From contig JAMXSV010000024.1 in assembly GCA_027559495.1 (NCBI GenBank), forward strand, positions 434,001 through 498,000: 64,000 nt of DNA. Reading direction: 5' to 3'. Positions within the stretch are counted from its first letter, which is position 1. Each line of letters opens with the position of its first letter. This document shows positions 1 to 11,515 of this stretch, piece after piece. Position numbers and translations under genes: made by a program. Origin of the DNA: Aurifilum marmelostoma (taxonomy: Eukaryota > Ascomycota > Sordariomycetes > Diaporthales > Cryphonectriaceae). A model generated the notes under the pieces. That model did no database searches. It saw only the letters and a program-made list of their open reading frames with translations, and was not told the DNA's origin.

Positions 1-2
1 GC

Positions 3-185
3 GATGTTCCTGGCACGGTCGAGGGCCGACGGTCGCCAAAGCGACTGTCAGAACCAGGCCGAAGACAGGCTCATCTGGATGTGGACACCGAATCACAGGA
101 AGACATGAGCGACCTGGCCATGTCGCGTCCGCATTCAAGATTTCCCCGCCGCCCTCGACAGAAACCAGGATATCGATCGAGATGA
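3..185 (+). CDS. possible C-terminal end of a gene cut by the window edge
   Basis: Reading from base 3, the frame is open to a TGA at 183-185 and encodes about 60 residues. They are rich in Arg, Pro and Ser, with an acidic patch (DVDTESQEDMSD) followed by a basic tail ending in GYRSR. The composition resembles a disordered fungal C-terminus, and a T-rich sequence follows the stop at once, as at a 3' UTR. No domain is visible and the upstream part lies outside the window. A second frame (from base 2) is also open for more than 300 nt, so the coding call is uncertain. Confidence 0.35.
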   Translation, partial: DVPGTVEGRRSPKRLSEPGRRQAHLDVDTESQEDMSDLAMSRPHSRFPRRPRQKPGYRSR

Positions 186-3100
186 AACCTTTTTTATTCT
201 TTCTCTCTTTCTCGAGCTGCCTCTCCCGGCAGCCGCATATGGACGAGATCATTTTGCTGACATACCGGGCTACGGCATCTGATATAGGACCTGATAAGCA
301 AGTTGTTACAGTCGGGTTGATCCGTCGAATCATTTGAGAAAGGCTCTCGCCGGCAGCTGCGTCCAGCTGCCGTTTGGAGTTGCACGATGCCCATCACATG
401 CAACAAACCACATTCCCAGGCCGCCATCGGAACAACATAGACCATGAAGCCGTGCGAGCGACTCGGGTCCTACAGAGAAAGCACGACGGCGTCAAGCATA
501 GGGACGAGGGGCTGTTCAGCTTGTTGCAGAGCATGCTCTGGACGTACCATGCACTGCAGACTCGTAGGCATGATCAACAAAAGGTCTAGTCAAGTAGCCG
601 AGGTCGTCCAATGCACACAGGATACCGTCGTGCAGTCCAGAACCGTCACCACATGCAGGACACCGAGCCTTCTGAACGGTGGCACTACGGGCAAGAAGAA
701 GACGAGAGACCGTGTTCGACAAGACTGGGTCTTGCGTTGGAACTTGACAGGAAACTAGTTAGGGCGCTGCGCCACAGCGGTATCATTTTGACCATTCTTC
801 TCGACAACTATTCTTGGCATTGCACTGGCTGTTTTGGCTCAGAGTGTAGGCGTCAGATCCCTGATGCTCAACTCACATGGGGAGGACCGGGGTCGGGGGA
901 GGTAGCGCAACAATTTGGACTGATTCTTTGACATTTGTCTCCGTCAATATGTCCTCATGTTCCAGTCGACTCGCGTAGTCCTTTATAGCTGTCGCTCCTG
1001 CAATCGAGGCCAGCCCTACAGCATTGTTGCACATCTGCCCATTCCGGAGAGGATGAAGATTTCTGCGGCGACCAGTCATAGTTCGCAGCAGGGCCAATGT
1101 AGAAGGCTTAGCACTACTACCTGTCTGGACGGTTACGCCCTTGTTGACGGCATTTGTGAATTTTGGAGGCTTGCAGCCCGGGTTTGCAGCGTTCATGGAG
1201 AGGAGACGACGGATTGTTGTGATACAGACAGGCAACAGGCATCGCTGACGTTGCTGGACTCTTGTGGTCGTGGGACCAGACGGGATTCGCGGACCCAGGC
1301 TGGCACGAATGGACACGTGGGAAAGGAAAGGGGAGGGCGATACGACATGCGACTACCTCGTCCGATCTTCTTGTGCGCCATCTCTTCTTTTTTTCTTTTC
1401 GTGTGTGTGCCCTTGGGCCATCAGCACAAGTCTGACCATGGTGAGGATTGAATTATCTTGGCCGGTGGTGGTGTTTGCCCATGATGTGGCATTTCATTTC
1501 ATTACTACTACAGTATGCTTGTAGTGTCCAAGGTGAACCTTGTGTCCTCGGCAGCTGGACCGCAACATGGGATGTTGAGACATCTGACAACTGTCGAGGT
1601 GAAAAGTCCATTCTCGTTGGATCAATCGACTCTGAATTGATTCCTGCTGAAACTCGTGACCACTGCCGCGCGCCCACGCTGGCTGCTGTGGAACCATCTT
1701 GGTCAAATCGAGTTCAATTCTGGGTGATCTTTCCCCTCCCCTCCCTCTTCACAGGTGCGCTTCAGCGGGCAATCCGTTGTTGTGCTGGCTTACTGCAGAT
1801 CAGATCGGCAGTACCCAGCGCCAGGCGCCCAGCTCCTCCTCCTCTAGCCCCGGGCCTCGTTCTGTGTGGCCCCAGGGCGGCGACAGCAGCAGCGAGCGCT
1901 TCTCTACAGCGGGCCCTTGATTTGCTGCCATGTTGCGCCCGGTTTTCGCAACACGAGGTTCGCGGGGGTTGCTTGCCCCACCGAGGTGCAGCAGCCAGCT
2001 TACACCACACACACTGCAAAGGCCCTTCTCGATTCTTGTTGTACGACGAGAATCCTTCGAGACAAGTTGCAGCCGCCGCCTCTCCGAGCACTCCATTTTC
2101 CAAGGTTGGTCTGATTTTTTTGCTGCTACTGTACGTCTGTTTGGTCAGACCTCTGCTTTTTTTTAATTATTATTTTGCGGGTCGGAGACCGTACTACGAC
2201 CGACCTTGTTGGTGCTTCTTTATCACTCAGCTCGGGGTTTCTCCCTTTCTCGTGAAGACACCCGTGGACCAGACCGGGCAAGAATATGTTTATGTGACGA
2301 CGCTTTCCCTCTCTCTCTCTCTCTTTTTAAACGTATAGGTTGAGATTGCTGTTTTAGATGCCCGCCACTGGTTTTTCCCTGTTTTATTGCTCACTTGTTT
2401 CTTATGACGGGCTTGCAGGTTGGGAACTCATCTATTCCATGCGCAAACCTGATTGAAAGTCTGAGACATCCAACCGCCGCAATATCACCTTTTTTTTTTT
2501 TCTTCCTTCGTTCGCATCCTCGGCATATTTTTCTTTTTCTGAGACAGCGCCCACCCGGCAGGGGCAAAAAAAAAAAAAAAATATTACCTTCACTCTTTTT
2601 TTTTTTTTTTTTTGGGAGGGGAGCAATCGAAGGCGGCGCACCATGTCAATCTCTGTCTGAATCTCTCTGCACATCCACACACATATGGATTGTCGGTGAA
2701 GGTGACGTTCTACCATCCGCGCCCACCTCAGCACCAGGCGAACCTTCGCTGCTCACGACGGCCACCAAGAATCCCATGCTCATCGTCGCCTCCTATCAAT
2801 TCTTTCTTTGGGGGTTTTTTTTCTTCCCTGGGCTTCCATAACGTTGAAGAAGGGTCAAGCGCGAGCGTTTTCTCTCCTGTGAGACAAAAAATCCCGAGTG
2901 TGTGTCATTTGCAGCACATCTCCTCCTTCACTGGTCTTTCGGGCACACCTCTCCCCCCCCTCCTCCTTTCTTCTCCTGCAAGCACCCGAGCAGCGAAGAA
3001 GAAAAAAGCCACAATTTTTGAGGGGGGAGATCTGCAGCCCAGCTGCCCTTGACCCGACGTCGTGCTCACTCTTTTCCAAACGACCGGTGTTTTTTTCTCT

Positions 3101-3411
3101 CCTCTCATCCCATTACCTTTATCTAAAGGCGTGGGAGTTTGAATTTCTTTGCAGCAGGGAAACATGCCCTTGCGCTGCTGCTGCATATGCCCGCCGCGTT
3201 TCATTCTCACACGACTGGCTCTGCTCGATCGAACATCTGTCGTTTCTACCAGGGAGTGTGTGGCTTTGTGAGCTGCTCTAGACATTCTTACTAAGGGTGG
3301 TCGCAACCCTTTCTCTCTTCTTGTCTCCGCTTCTGGGATCTTGGTGTCTGCCAGCAAGCACACAATACTTATCCTGGTTGAGCCGGAGGGTTCGTCACCA
3401 TCGTCGTCAAG
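186..3411. other. intergenic and leader region before the GT2 gene
   Basis: About 3.2 kb with no convincing coding frame. The open frames here are short, overlap on both strands and resemble no family I know. The region holds long pyrimidine and purine runs (a T-run near 2492, an A-run near 2567, a T-run near 2600) and a CT dinucleotide repeat at 2309-2324. The last kilobase is pyrimidine-rich, as in long fungal promoter/5' UTR segments, and probably contains the promoter and leader of the glycosyltransferase gene. Confidence 0.5.
2309..2324. repeat. (CT)8 microsatellite
   Basis: Perfect CT dinucleotide run in the leader region of the GT2 gene. A similar CT run lies inside intron 2 of that gene (3772-3785). 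Confidence 0.8.
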
Positions 3412-6400
3412 ATGGCTTTGCAGTGGGCAGTCAAGGACGTGAGTGGCTGTCCTGTCTCTTTCAGCGAACCCAATCCCCTCTCCGGTGTCAAACGCAGCAG
3501 CGAAATCAACTGACTAAACCAAAAAAAATATATATATGTATTCAGATTGTCTACACTGCCATTGTCGGCCTGGTGATGCTGGCAGCACTTCTAGAATGGT
3601 TCCTATGGATCGGTGCCTTCATGTACTGCCTGTGGAAGGTGTTTAGGAAATCCGAGCACTGGACAGTCAACATCCTGGCAGTGCTTATTTCTGTCGGCTT
3701 CTTACTCCTCAGGTACGTCTCAGGAAACCTACCCTTTCTCTGATGAGGAAGTCGATTGCTAACCAAGAGGCCTCTCTCTCTCTCTTTCTTGCTTCACAGG
3801 GTCATCTTCCTACCAATCATGGTGGTAACCCTGCCGCTACCCAGCCAGATCGTCCGTTACTGGCCCGACGAGATGGTGTCGGTGCTGATGTGGTTCGCGT
3901 TCTGGTCCTTCGCCGGCCTGCTGACCATCCCGTGGCTTTTCTGCGTGTACTACCTCGTCACGCACCAGCTCGGGCGGACCAAGCGCATCAAGCAGCTCCT
4001 GGACGAGGACTCGGCGCCCAAGGTGGTCATCGTCATGCCCTGCTACAAGGAGGACCTCGACGTGCTCATCACGGCCGTCAACTCGGTGGTCGAGTGCGAC
4101 TACCCGCCGTCCTGCATCCACGTCTTCCTGTCCTTCGACGGCGACCAGGAGGACGAGCTGTACCTCAACTGCATCGAGAGGCTCGGGGTGCCCCTGACCC
4201 TCGAGTCGTACCCCAAGAGCATCGACGTCGCCTACAAGGACGCCCGCATCACCGTCTCGCGGTTTCCCCACGGCGGCAAGCGCAACTGCCAGAAGGCCAC
4301 CTTCAAGCTCATCGACCGGGTGTACAACGACTACCTGAAGCGCAACGACAACCTCTTTATCCTCTTCATCGACTCGGACTGCATCCTGGACCGCGTGTGC
4401 CTGCAAAACTTCCTCTACGACATGGAGTTCTCGCCGGGAAACAGGCGCAACATGCTCGCCATGACGGGCGTCATCACCTCGACGACCAAGAAGCACAGCA
4501 TCCTCACCCTGCTGCAGGACATGGAGTACATCCACGGCCAGCTGTTTGAGCGCACCGTCGAGTCCGGGTGCGGGTCCGTCACCTGCCTCCCGGGCGCGCT
4601 GACCATGCTGCGCTTCAGCGCCTTCCGGCGCATGGCCAAGTACTACTTTGCCGACAAGGCCGAGACGTGCGAGGACCTGTTTGACTTTGCAAAGGACCAC
4701 CTGGGCGAGGACCGCTACCTGACGCACCTCTTCATGATCGGGGCCAAGAAGCGGTACCAGATCCAGATGTGCACGTCTGCGTTTTGCAAGACCGAGGCGG
4801 TGCAGACGTACAAGTCCCTGGTGAAGCAGAGGAGGCGCTGGTTCCTGGGCTTCATCACCAACGAGGCCTGCATGCTGACCGACTGGCGGCTGTGGCGGCG
4901 GTACCCCGTGCTGGTCGCGTACCGCTTCTGCCAGAACACGATCCGCACGACGGCCCTGCTCTTCTTCATCATGGTGCTCGCCCTGCTGTCGACCGAGAAG
5001 TCCATCAACGACCTGCCCGTGGGCTTCATCGCCATCTCGCTGGGCCTCAACTGGCTCATGATGATCTACTTCGGCGCCAAGCTGCGCAGGTACAAGATCT
5101 GGCTGTACCCCATGATGTTTGTGCTCAACCCGTTCATGAACTGGTACTACATGGTCTACGGCATCTTCACGGCCGGGCAGAGGACCTGGGGCGGGCCCAG
5201 GGCTGACGCTGGGGCTGCGGACAAGAACACCACCGTCCAGGAGGCCATCGAGCACGCCGAGCAGACGGGTGACGATCTGAACGTCGTGCCGGAGACGTTT
5301 ATCCCTGCTGTTATTGCGCAGAGGGAGGAACAGGCCGCGAGGGTCGGCGATGGCGAGATGATTGATGTTGACAGCGACCAGGCCCAGCCGGTCCAGGCCC
5401 AGCCCCACTACCAGACTGGCCATCATCTCGGAGGGGCCCCTGGAGGCGGAGGATTCCGGCGTGCCAGCAGGCGCAAGAGCAGGAGCAGCAGGCGGGATGG
5501 GCTGGGTCGCCAGCGCAGTGTGCTGCAGCCGCCACCGCAGGTCGAGGGACTGTTCGCCGCGCCGCAGAGGACAGCGGGCGGGTTTTATAGGTACCTCGAC
5601 CCAGCAGGTGACTCTGGCGGCAGCGGGGACTTTTCCTCGTCGATTACAGGTGGTGATGAGCAGCAGCAGCGTGGCGACTTCAGGCGGAGGAGGACGAAGG
5701 AGGACGAAGAGGGAGTCCCACTGGCGCCGTTGAAGAAGAAGGACAGTGGAGGCGACAAGCTGTGGCGCGACTCGGATGATAACAGCACGACAAGGTCGAC
5801 CAACACACAGGGGACGTACACGCGTGCACAGGGCTACATGGCGGCGGTGCCGTACAGGGACGAGCCGAGCTCACCAGTGTATATGCCGAGCGGGGCGCCT
5901 GCGCAGGTGAGCAATGAGGAGCTGCCGTTCATGAGCGACGAGGACAGGCGCAAATACGAGATGGCGCACGCGAAACAGGTCAGCACGTACATGACGACGC
6001 GGGTCCAGGCGCCGAGGCCGAGACCACGAACAAGCCAGCAGCAGCATCAACAACAACAAGGAAGGGCGTACGACGACAACCTCCTTCGGACTGCGGACTC
6101 GAATTCGGATATGGAGACTGTGGCGATGCAAGAGGCTGGATATGCCGAGACTTTGCCCGGTACACCAGTGAATGCACTGGGTACGGGTGGGACGACGCCA
6201 ACGAGGACAGAGTTTGGACTCGAGGCTGAAGGAGGCGGGAGAAGTTCCCCTGCCGGTGGTGCTGCCGCCGCTGAGAGGGAGAGGAGGAGTGGGCAGTCGA
6301 GCCTCCTCATGCCACCGTCAACAGGAGGTGATCCGAGGCGTGGGAGGGGCCGGAGTCCACTCTCTCGCGAGACTTTTGTCAGGGTCCCTTTTGGAGATGA

Positions 6401-6455
6401 TGATGAGGCGCAGGAGGAGGAGGAGGAGAAGGATGAAGAAGAGGGGGGAGGGTGA
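3412..6455 (+). CDS. GT2-family polysaccharide synthase (Cps1/ZtGT2 type), plasma membrane
   Basis: Processive family-2 glycosyltransferase of the fungal Cps1/hyaluronan-synthase-like group, expected in the plasma membrane making an extracellular glycan. Exons 3412-3438, 3546-3712 and 3800-6455 (introns of 107 and 87 nt) give 949 residues. Three N-terminal hydrophobic segments lie within about residues 10-115. Catalytic motifs follow: SFDGD (D178, D180), IDSDC (D256, D258), ED at 356-357 and QRRRW at 408-412. Three more membrane segments follow to about residue 520. The remaining ~420 residues are low-complexity and probably disordered, with Arg/Ser-rich, Gln-rich (QQQHQQQQ) and terminal Glu-rich parts. 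In family members such as Zymoseptoria GT2 and Cryptococcus Cps1, the enzyme supports hyphal surface growth or capsule/hyaluronan-like synthesis. The exact product here cannot be read from sequence. The start was chosen because MALQWAVKD joins cleanly to the first TM exon. Confidence 0.9.
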
Positions 6456-7366
6456 ACCTTTAGATCCTGGAAGGCTTTCTCCAGGAGGAAGAAGAAGAAG
6501 CTGATGCATCCTCCAGACAGGTAATCTGTCTGACATAAAAGTCAAAAGAAATGCTTGATAAATGGCGTGTCATGGGAAACCTGGGACTTATTGGACAATG
6601 GGGAGAGGCCTTGGGAGCTATATAATGACGACTATGATGATGATGAATTCTGCATTTATAATTTTATGATGATATTACTCATGAAAGGTACAGGTACAGA
6701 TAGACAATGAAGACTTTCAGCTGCATAGAGAAGACGATAATACATTAGTTGGTGAATTTGAATCCATCCCTAAGAACACAAATGCACGGTAGGATTCATG
6801 GTGGTTGGTGGTGATGCTAGGAAGTCCTTCAGCGCTAAGCTGGGCCTGCTGAACACCCTATAATCACTGTAGCTCCTGTTGTTTGCTGGTTCCTGCTCTC
6901 ACTGGCTATCACCCTCTGCTGTCGTTCTGCCTCAAGTTAGTGGCTGGATGGTGCTGTGTGCATAGTGGGGGGGGGGGCACGGTGCTGTGTGCCCTGGAAC
7001 CCCACTGCAACATCCAAGTGCCCACCCACTAACCACTGACCACTGATCACTGATCACTCACTGACCAGTGCCACTGCTGCGACCCATCCAGGCCAAACAC
7101 AGCCAGCAACAGCCCAGGTCACCCTACCCTGGCCCTTGCCACTCCACTACCAAAAAAATATTACCCCACACAAACCCAGAAAGTAGCAAAGCAGCACTTT
7201 CGCAGCTTTGGTGGCGGGCAGTTTTAGATCTTGCCATTGTTCACACACCTTCAAGGCAGCACTTCGTCGTCAACAAACACCCCCACCCCCCCTCCTTCAA
7301 CCCTCCTCCCCCCCACAACTACAGAAACCCACATCCATCTAGACACAACAAGATCCGCCTGACAAG
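6456..7366. other. intergenic region between GT2 and eIF5B genes
   Basis: No gene seen. It holds the GT2 3' UTR (AT-rich, 6600-6760), a G11 run (6967-6977), a degenerate CACTGA-type tandem repeat (about 7025-7070), and the C-rich promoter/leader of the eIF5B gene. Confidence 0.7.
7025..7070. repeat. degenerate CACTGA(T/C) tandem repeat
   Basis: About five imperfect copies of a CACTGAT/CACTGAC/CACTAAC unit lie head to tail, roughly 300 nt upstream of the eIF5B start codon. The unit contains the palindrome TGATCA. It may be a promoter element cluster or a simple local duplication. Confidence 0.6.
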
Positions 7367-10300
7367 ATGCCGCCCAAGAAGAAGGGGAACAAGAAGGCCC
7401 AGGATGACTGGGAGGCCGAGCTCGGCGAGAGCATCGCACCAGCTGGCGACGCTGCTGCCGCCGAGGGCACTGAGGCTGCCGCAGATGGTGATGCTGCAGC
7501 TGATGATGAGCCTGCAGCAGGTGGCCTGATGGCCATCATGCGCAAGAACAAGGAGAAGAGGAAGAAGAAGGGCCTGGCAGAGGACTTTGTCCAGGGCGAG
7601 GATGCCCCTGGTGCAGAGCCAGCAGCAGACCTGACCAGCAAGGCACCTGAGGAGGCTACTATGGATGACGAGTGGAACCTGCCTGACAAGAAGGGCAAGG
7701 GTGGCAAGGGCAAGCAGCAGCCCAACAAGCCAGCACCTGCAAAGGCAGGTGGTGATGATGAAGTCGACGCATCTGGCCGGGTCCTGACAAAGGCCGAGAA
7801 GGAGAAGCTCAAGAAGGAGAGGGAGAAGCAGCGCAAGAAGGAGCAGGTATGCTAAAGACGCCCATGACCCCAATCCTTCTTGTTGGTGTCTGCATCCTAA
7901 GGCACCAGACAGAGAGGGCAAGTACTTACAGATTTACTTGCAGGCAGCCAAGAAGAAGACAACCGCCCCGGCCAAGCCCCAGCCTGCGAAGCCCGCCGAG
8001 GAGAAGAAGGATGAGTCTGCTGCTGCCGCACCGCAGCCCGCACCTGAGGCTGCCAAGCCTGGAAAGAAGCTGCCCAAGCACCTGCAGATGCTCCAGAAGC
8101 AACAGGAAGAGCTCAGGAAGCAACAAGAAGAGGCTGCCCGGTTCGACGCCGAGGAGCGCGCCCGCCTCGAGGAAGAGCAGCGCAAGCTCGAGGAGGAGGT
8201 CAAGCGGAAGGAGGAGGAGAAGGCCCGCAAGAAGCAGAAGGAGAAGGAGAGGATCGAGCAGCTCAAGAAGGAAGGCAAATATCTCACAAAGGCGCAGAAG
8301 GAGGAGAAGGCACGCAACGAGAAGAAGCTCCAGCAGATGTTGGCTGCCGGCATACAGGTCGGCGGTCTCAAGGACGGCGAGGCTCCCGCTCCTAAGAAGC
8401 CCGCCTTCGACAAGAAGAAGGGTAAGGGCAAGAAGGCCGACAAGGTGGACGAGGAGAAGGAACTCGCCGAGGCTGCCGAGCGTGCACGTGTGCAGGCCGA
8501 AGCTGCGGCCAAGGAGGCTGCCGAGAAGGAGCGCGTCGCCCGTGAGAAGGCAGAGGCAGAGGCCGCTGCCAAGGCCAAGGCCGCCGCCGATGAGGAGGTC
8601 ATGGACGACTGGGAGGCTGCCGCTGCGTCAGACGAGGATGTCAAGGACAGCTGGGATGCCGATAGCGACGACGAGGCAAAGGGAGAGGCTGCACAATCCG
8701 CAGGGTCCCTCCCCTCGAGACCCAAGCCCCAGGACGAAGAGGAGGAGGAGGAGGAAGACTCAGAGTCCGAGTCCGAGTCGTCAGAGGATGACGCCGAGAC
8801 ACAGCGCAAGCAAGCGGCTCTGGCAAGGCGCGAGAAGGCACACCAGGCCGCCCTGGCGGCACGGTCAAAAGACAACCTCCGGTCACCCATCTGCTGTATC
8901 CTTGGCCACGTCGATACCGGCAAGACGAAGCTGCTCGACAAGATCCGTCAGACCAACGTCCAAGAGGGCGAGGCCGGCGGTATCACCCAGCAGATCGGTG
9001 CTACGTACTTCCCCGTGGAGGCCATCAAGCAGAAGACGGCCGTCATCAACCCGGACGGCAAGTTCGAGTTCAAGGTTCCTGGTCTCCTGGTCATCGACAC
9101 CCCTGGACACGAGTCCTTCTCCAACCTCCGTTCCCGTGGTTCGTCCCTCTGCAACATTGCCATCCTGGTCGTCGACATCATGCACGGTCTGGAGCCTCAG
9201 ACGCTCGAGTCGATGAAGCTCCTCCGCGACAGAAAGACCCCCTTCGTCGTGGCCCTCAATAAGATCGACCGTCTTTATGGCTGGAAGAAGATCGACAACA
9301 ACGGTTTCCAGGAAAGTCTGGCCCTGCAGACCAAGGGCGTCCAGAACGAGTTCAGGAACAGGCTGGACCAGACCAAGCTGGCCTTTGCCGAGCAGGGTTT
9401 CAACGCTGAGCTCTTCTACGAGAACAAGTCGATGGCCAAATACGTCTCGTTGATCCCCACGTCTGCCCATACCGGCGAGGGTATCCCCGACATGCTGAAG
9501 CTCATCATCCAGCTCACCCAGGAGAGGATGGTTGGCTCTCTGATGTACCTCTCCGAGGTGCAGGCCACCGTTCTGGAGGTCAAGCAGATCGAGGGTTTCG
9601 GCATGACCATCGATGTGATCCTGTCAAACGGTATCCTGCGCGAAGGCGACAGGATCCTGCTGTGTGGTACAGAAGGCGTGATCAAGACCAACGTCCGAGC
9701 CCTGCTCACCCCAGAGAAGCTCAAGGAGCTGCGCCTCAAGTCGCAATACGTGCACAACAAGGAGGTCAAGGCTGCCCTTGGTGTCAAGATTGTCGCACCC
9801 GGCCTGGAGAAGGCCATCGCTGGTTCTCGTCTCCTGGTCGCAGGTCCAGATGATGACGAGGACGACATCGAGGATGAGCTCGAGAGCGATCTCGAGTCGC
9901 TGTTCAGCAGGGTGGAGAGGACCGGCCGCGGTGTCTCCGTCCAGGCGTCGACCCTTGGCTCGCTCGAGGCCCTGCTGGATTTCTTGAAGGACTGCAAGAT
10001 CCCTGTCGCCAACGTCGGTATCGGTCCTGTCTCCAAGCGCGATATCATGCAGTGTGGTGTCATGCTGGAGAAGGCACCCGACTACGCCGTCATGCTCTGC
10101 TTCGATGTCAAGGTAGAAAAGGAAGCACAGGCGTACGCTGACGACAACGGCATCAAGATCTTCACGGCCGACATCATCTACCACCTGTTCGACTCCTTCA
10201 CGAAGCACATGGACGAGCTTCTGGAGAAGAAGAAGGAGGACTCCAAGATGTTGGCCGTCTTCCCTTGCGTCCTGAAGCCAGTGGCTGTCTTCATGAGACA

Positions 10301-10750
10301 CAACCCCATCGTGGTGGGCGTGGACGTGGTGGAGGGTCAGCTCAAGGTCAACACACCTATTGCCGCAGTGAGGCACAACTCTACCACGGGTCTCAAGGAG
10401 ATTGTCTCAATGGGCAGAGTGTAAGTCACTTCACCACCCCGCACATATTTCCCTACCGCATTTAATCTTGCTCTCTGAGGGCTGTACTAACAACGAACAA
10501 CAGAACGTCAATCGAGCGTGACCACAAGAAGATGGACGTCTGCAAGCAGGGCCAGCCCTCCGTGGCCGCAAGAATCGAGATGGGTGGCCACCAGCCAGCA
10601 TATGGTCGTCAGCTCGAGGAGTCCGATACCCTGTACAGCATGATCTCGCGTGCCTCGATCGACTGTCTGAAGGAGTTCTATCGGAAGGACGTCACTAACG
10701 AGGAGTGGAAGCTGATCGTGAAGCTCAAGCCCCTGTTTGACATTCCTTAG
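7367..10750 (+). CDS. FUN12: translation initiation factor eIF5B (IF-2 family GTPase)
   Basis: Cytosolic GTPase that promotes 60S joining at the end of initiation. Exons 7367-7846, 7944-10420 and 10504-10750 (introns 97 and 83 nt) give 1067 residues, usual for fungal eIF5B. The first ~470 residues are a Lys/Glu/Ala-rich charged extension opening MPPKKKGNKKAQDDWE, as in orthologues. The G domain follows: G1 GHVDTGKT starting at 481, G3 DTPGH at 545-549, G4 NKID at 599-602, then SAHTGEGI. Domains II-IV run to the end. The C-terminal piece (ending LKPLFDIP) needs the last intron, which splits a Val codon. His549 of DTPGH, equivalent to the catalytic His of this GTPase class, is present. All key G motifs are intact. 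Confidence 0.97.
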
Positions 10751-11515
10751 ACCTAAAGCCCCTGTCGGCGAGATGAAAGAGAGAAGAAGGCGCAGTCTGG
10801 TCAAAAAGAAAGAAAAAAAGTGTATTGTATCTTATCTAGGTCATCACAACGTAGAAAAAGAGGTTCCAGTCTTTGTTTGGCGACTATCAAAGTGTTTCAG
10901 TATTGTGTGTGTGTGTGTGGTGTGTGTCTCTTCGTGTTCTCTTGATTGGAATTTCTTGGTGGTCTGAGCCCCAACTGCTCTCTACATTCAAAAGCCTCCA
11001 CCCCCTATCCTATTTGCACCCGTGTTCTCATGGAAAGGAAAGGATGGGGATGGTGAAAACGAAGACTGCATACCGAAAAAGCCACGTTCATTTGTCAAAT
11101 CTAAGAGCTCTCTTTCTAGACTTGAGTCATCAATTATCATCGAACCACAAGCGCGCACACACACACACACGCACACACAAAAAGAAAGAAAGAAAAAAAG
11201 GTACAAAAGTAATAAAGCAAATCGAATGCGGGGGGGGGGAAGAAAAAGAAACTTGGTGTTTGTTCCCATCATGATCCCTTTCTATAAGTCCTTCTTTTCC
11301 TGCACTCCTTCAACCGTCACCACCGGGAAAGCCGTGTACTTGTATGTGACTATTCTCAAATGTGCATCAAGACCTCTCCATCTATGGCATCCGTCCTGTA
11401 TTCCTAGTGCATCATGTCATGAATGAAATGCTCTGCCCTCCCGAGTCCTCCCCCCAAAGCCACTCTGTCTAGATGGTATCGGTTGGACTCTCGGGGGGTG
11501 CTGGGGCCCGTTGAT
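10751..11515. other. convergent 3' regions of eIF5B and Hsp110 genes
   Basis: No gene seen. The two genes converge here. The stretch holds TG and CA dinucleotide runs (a CA run at 11155-11179), an A-rich tract and a G10 run (11230-11239), consistent with 3' UTR and terminator sequence. Confidence 0.7.
11155..11179. repeat. (CA)n microsatellite
   Basis: CA dinucleotide run with one interruption (CG) in the convergent 3' region between eIF5B and hsp88. Confidence 0.8.

Noticed and set aside
3837..5426. 529-codon open frame antisense to the GT2 gene
   Set aside because: Mirror of a strongly GC3-biased exon; composition (Val, Leu, Asp, His, Gln) is that of a codon-bias shadow.
7849..9216. 455-codon Arg/Ser/Pro-rich frame overlapping eIF5B
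   Set aside because: A shifted frame of the Lys/Glu-rich eIF5B N-terminal region; no start context or independent evidence.
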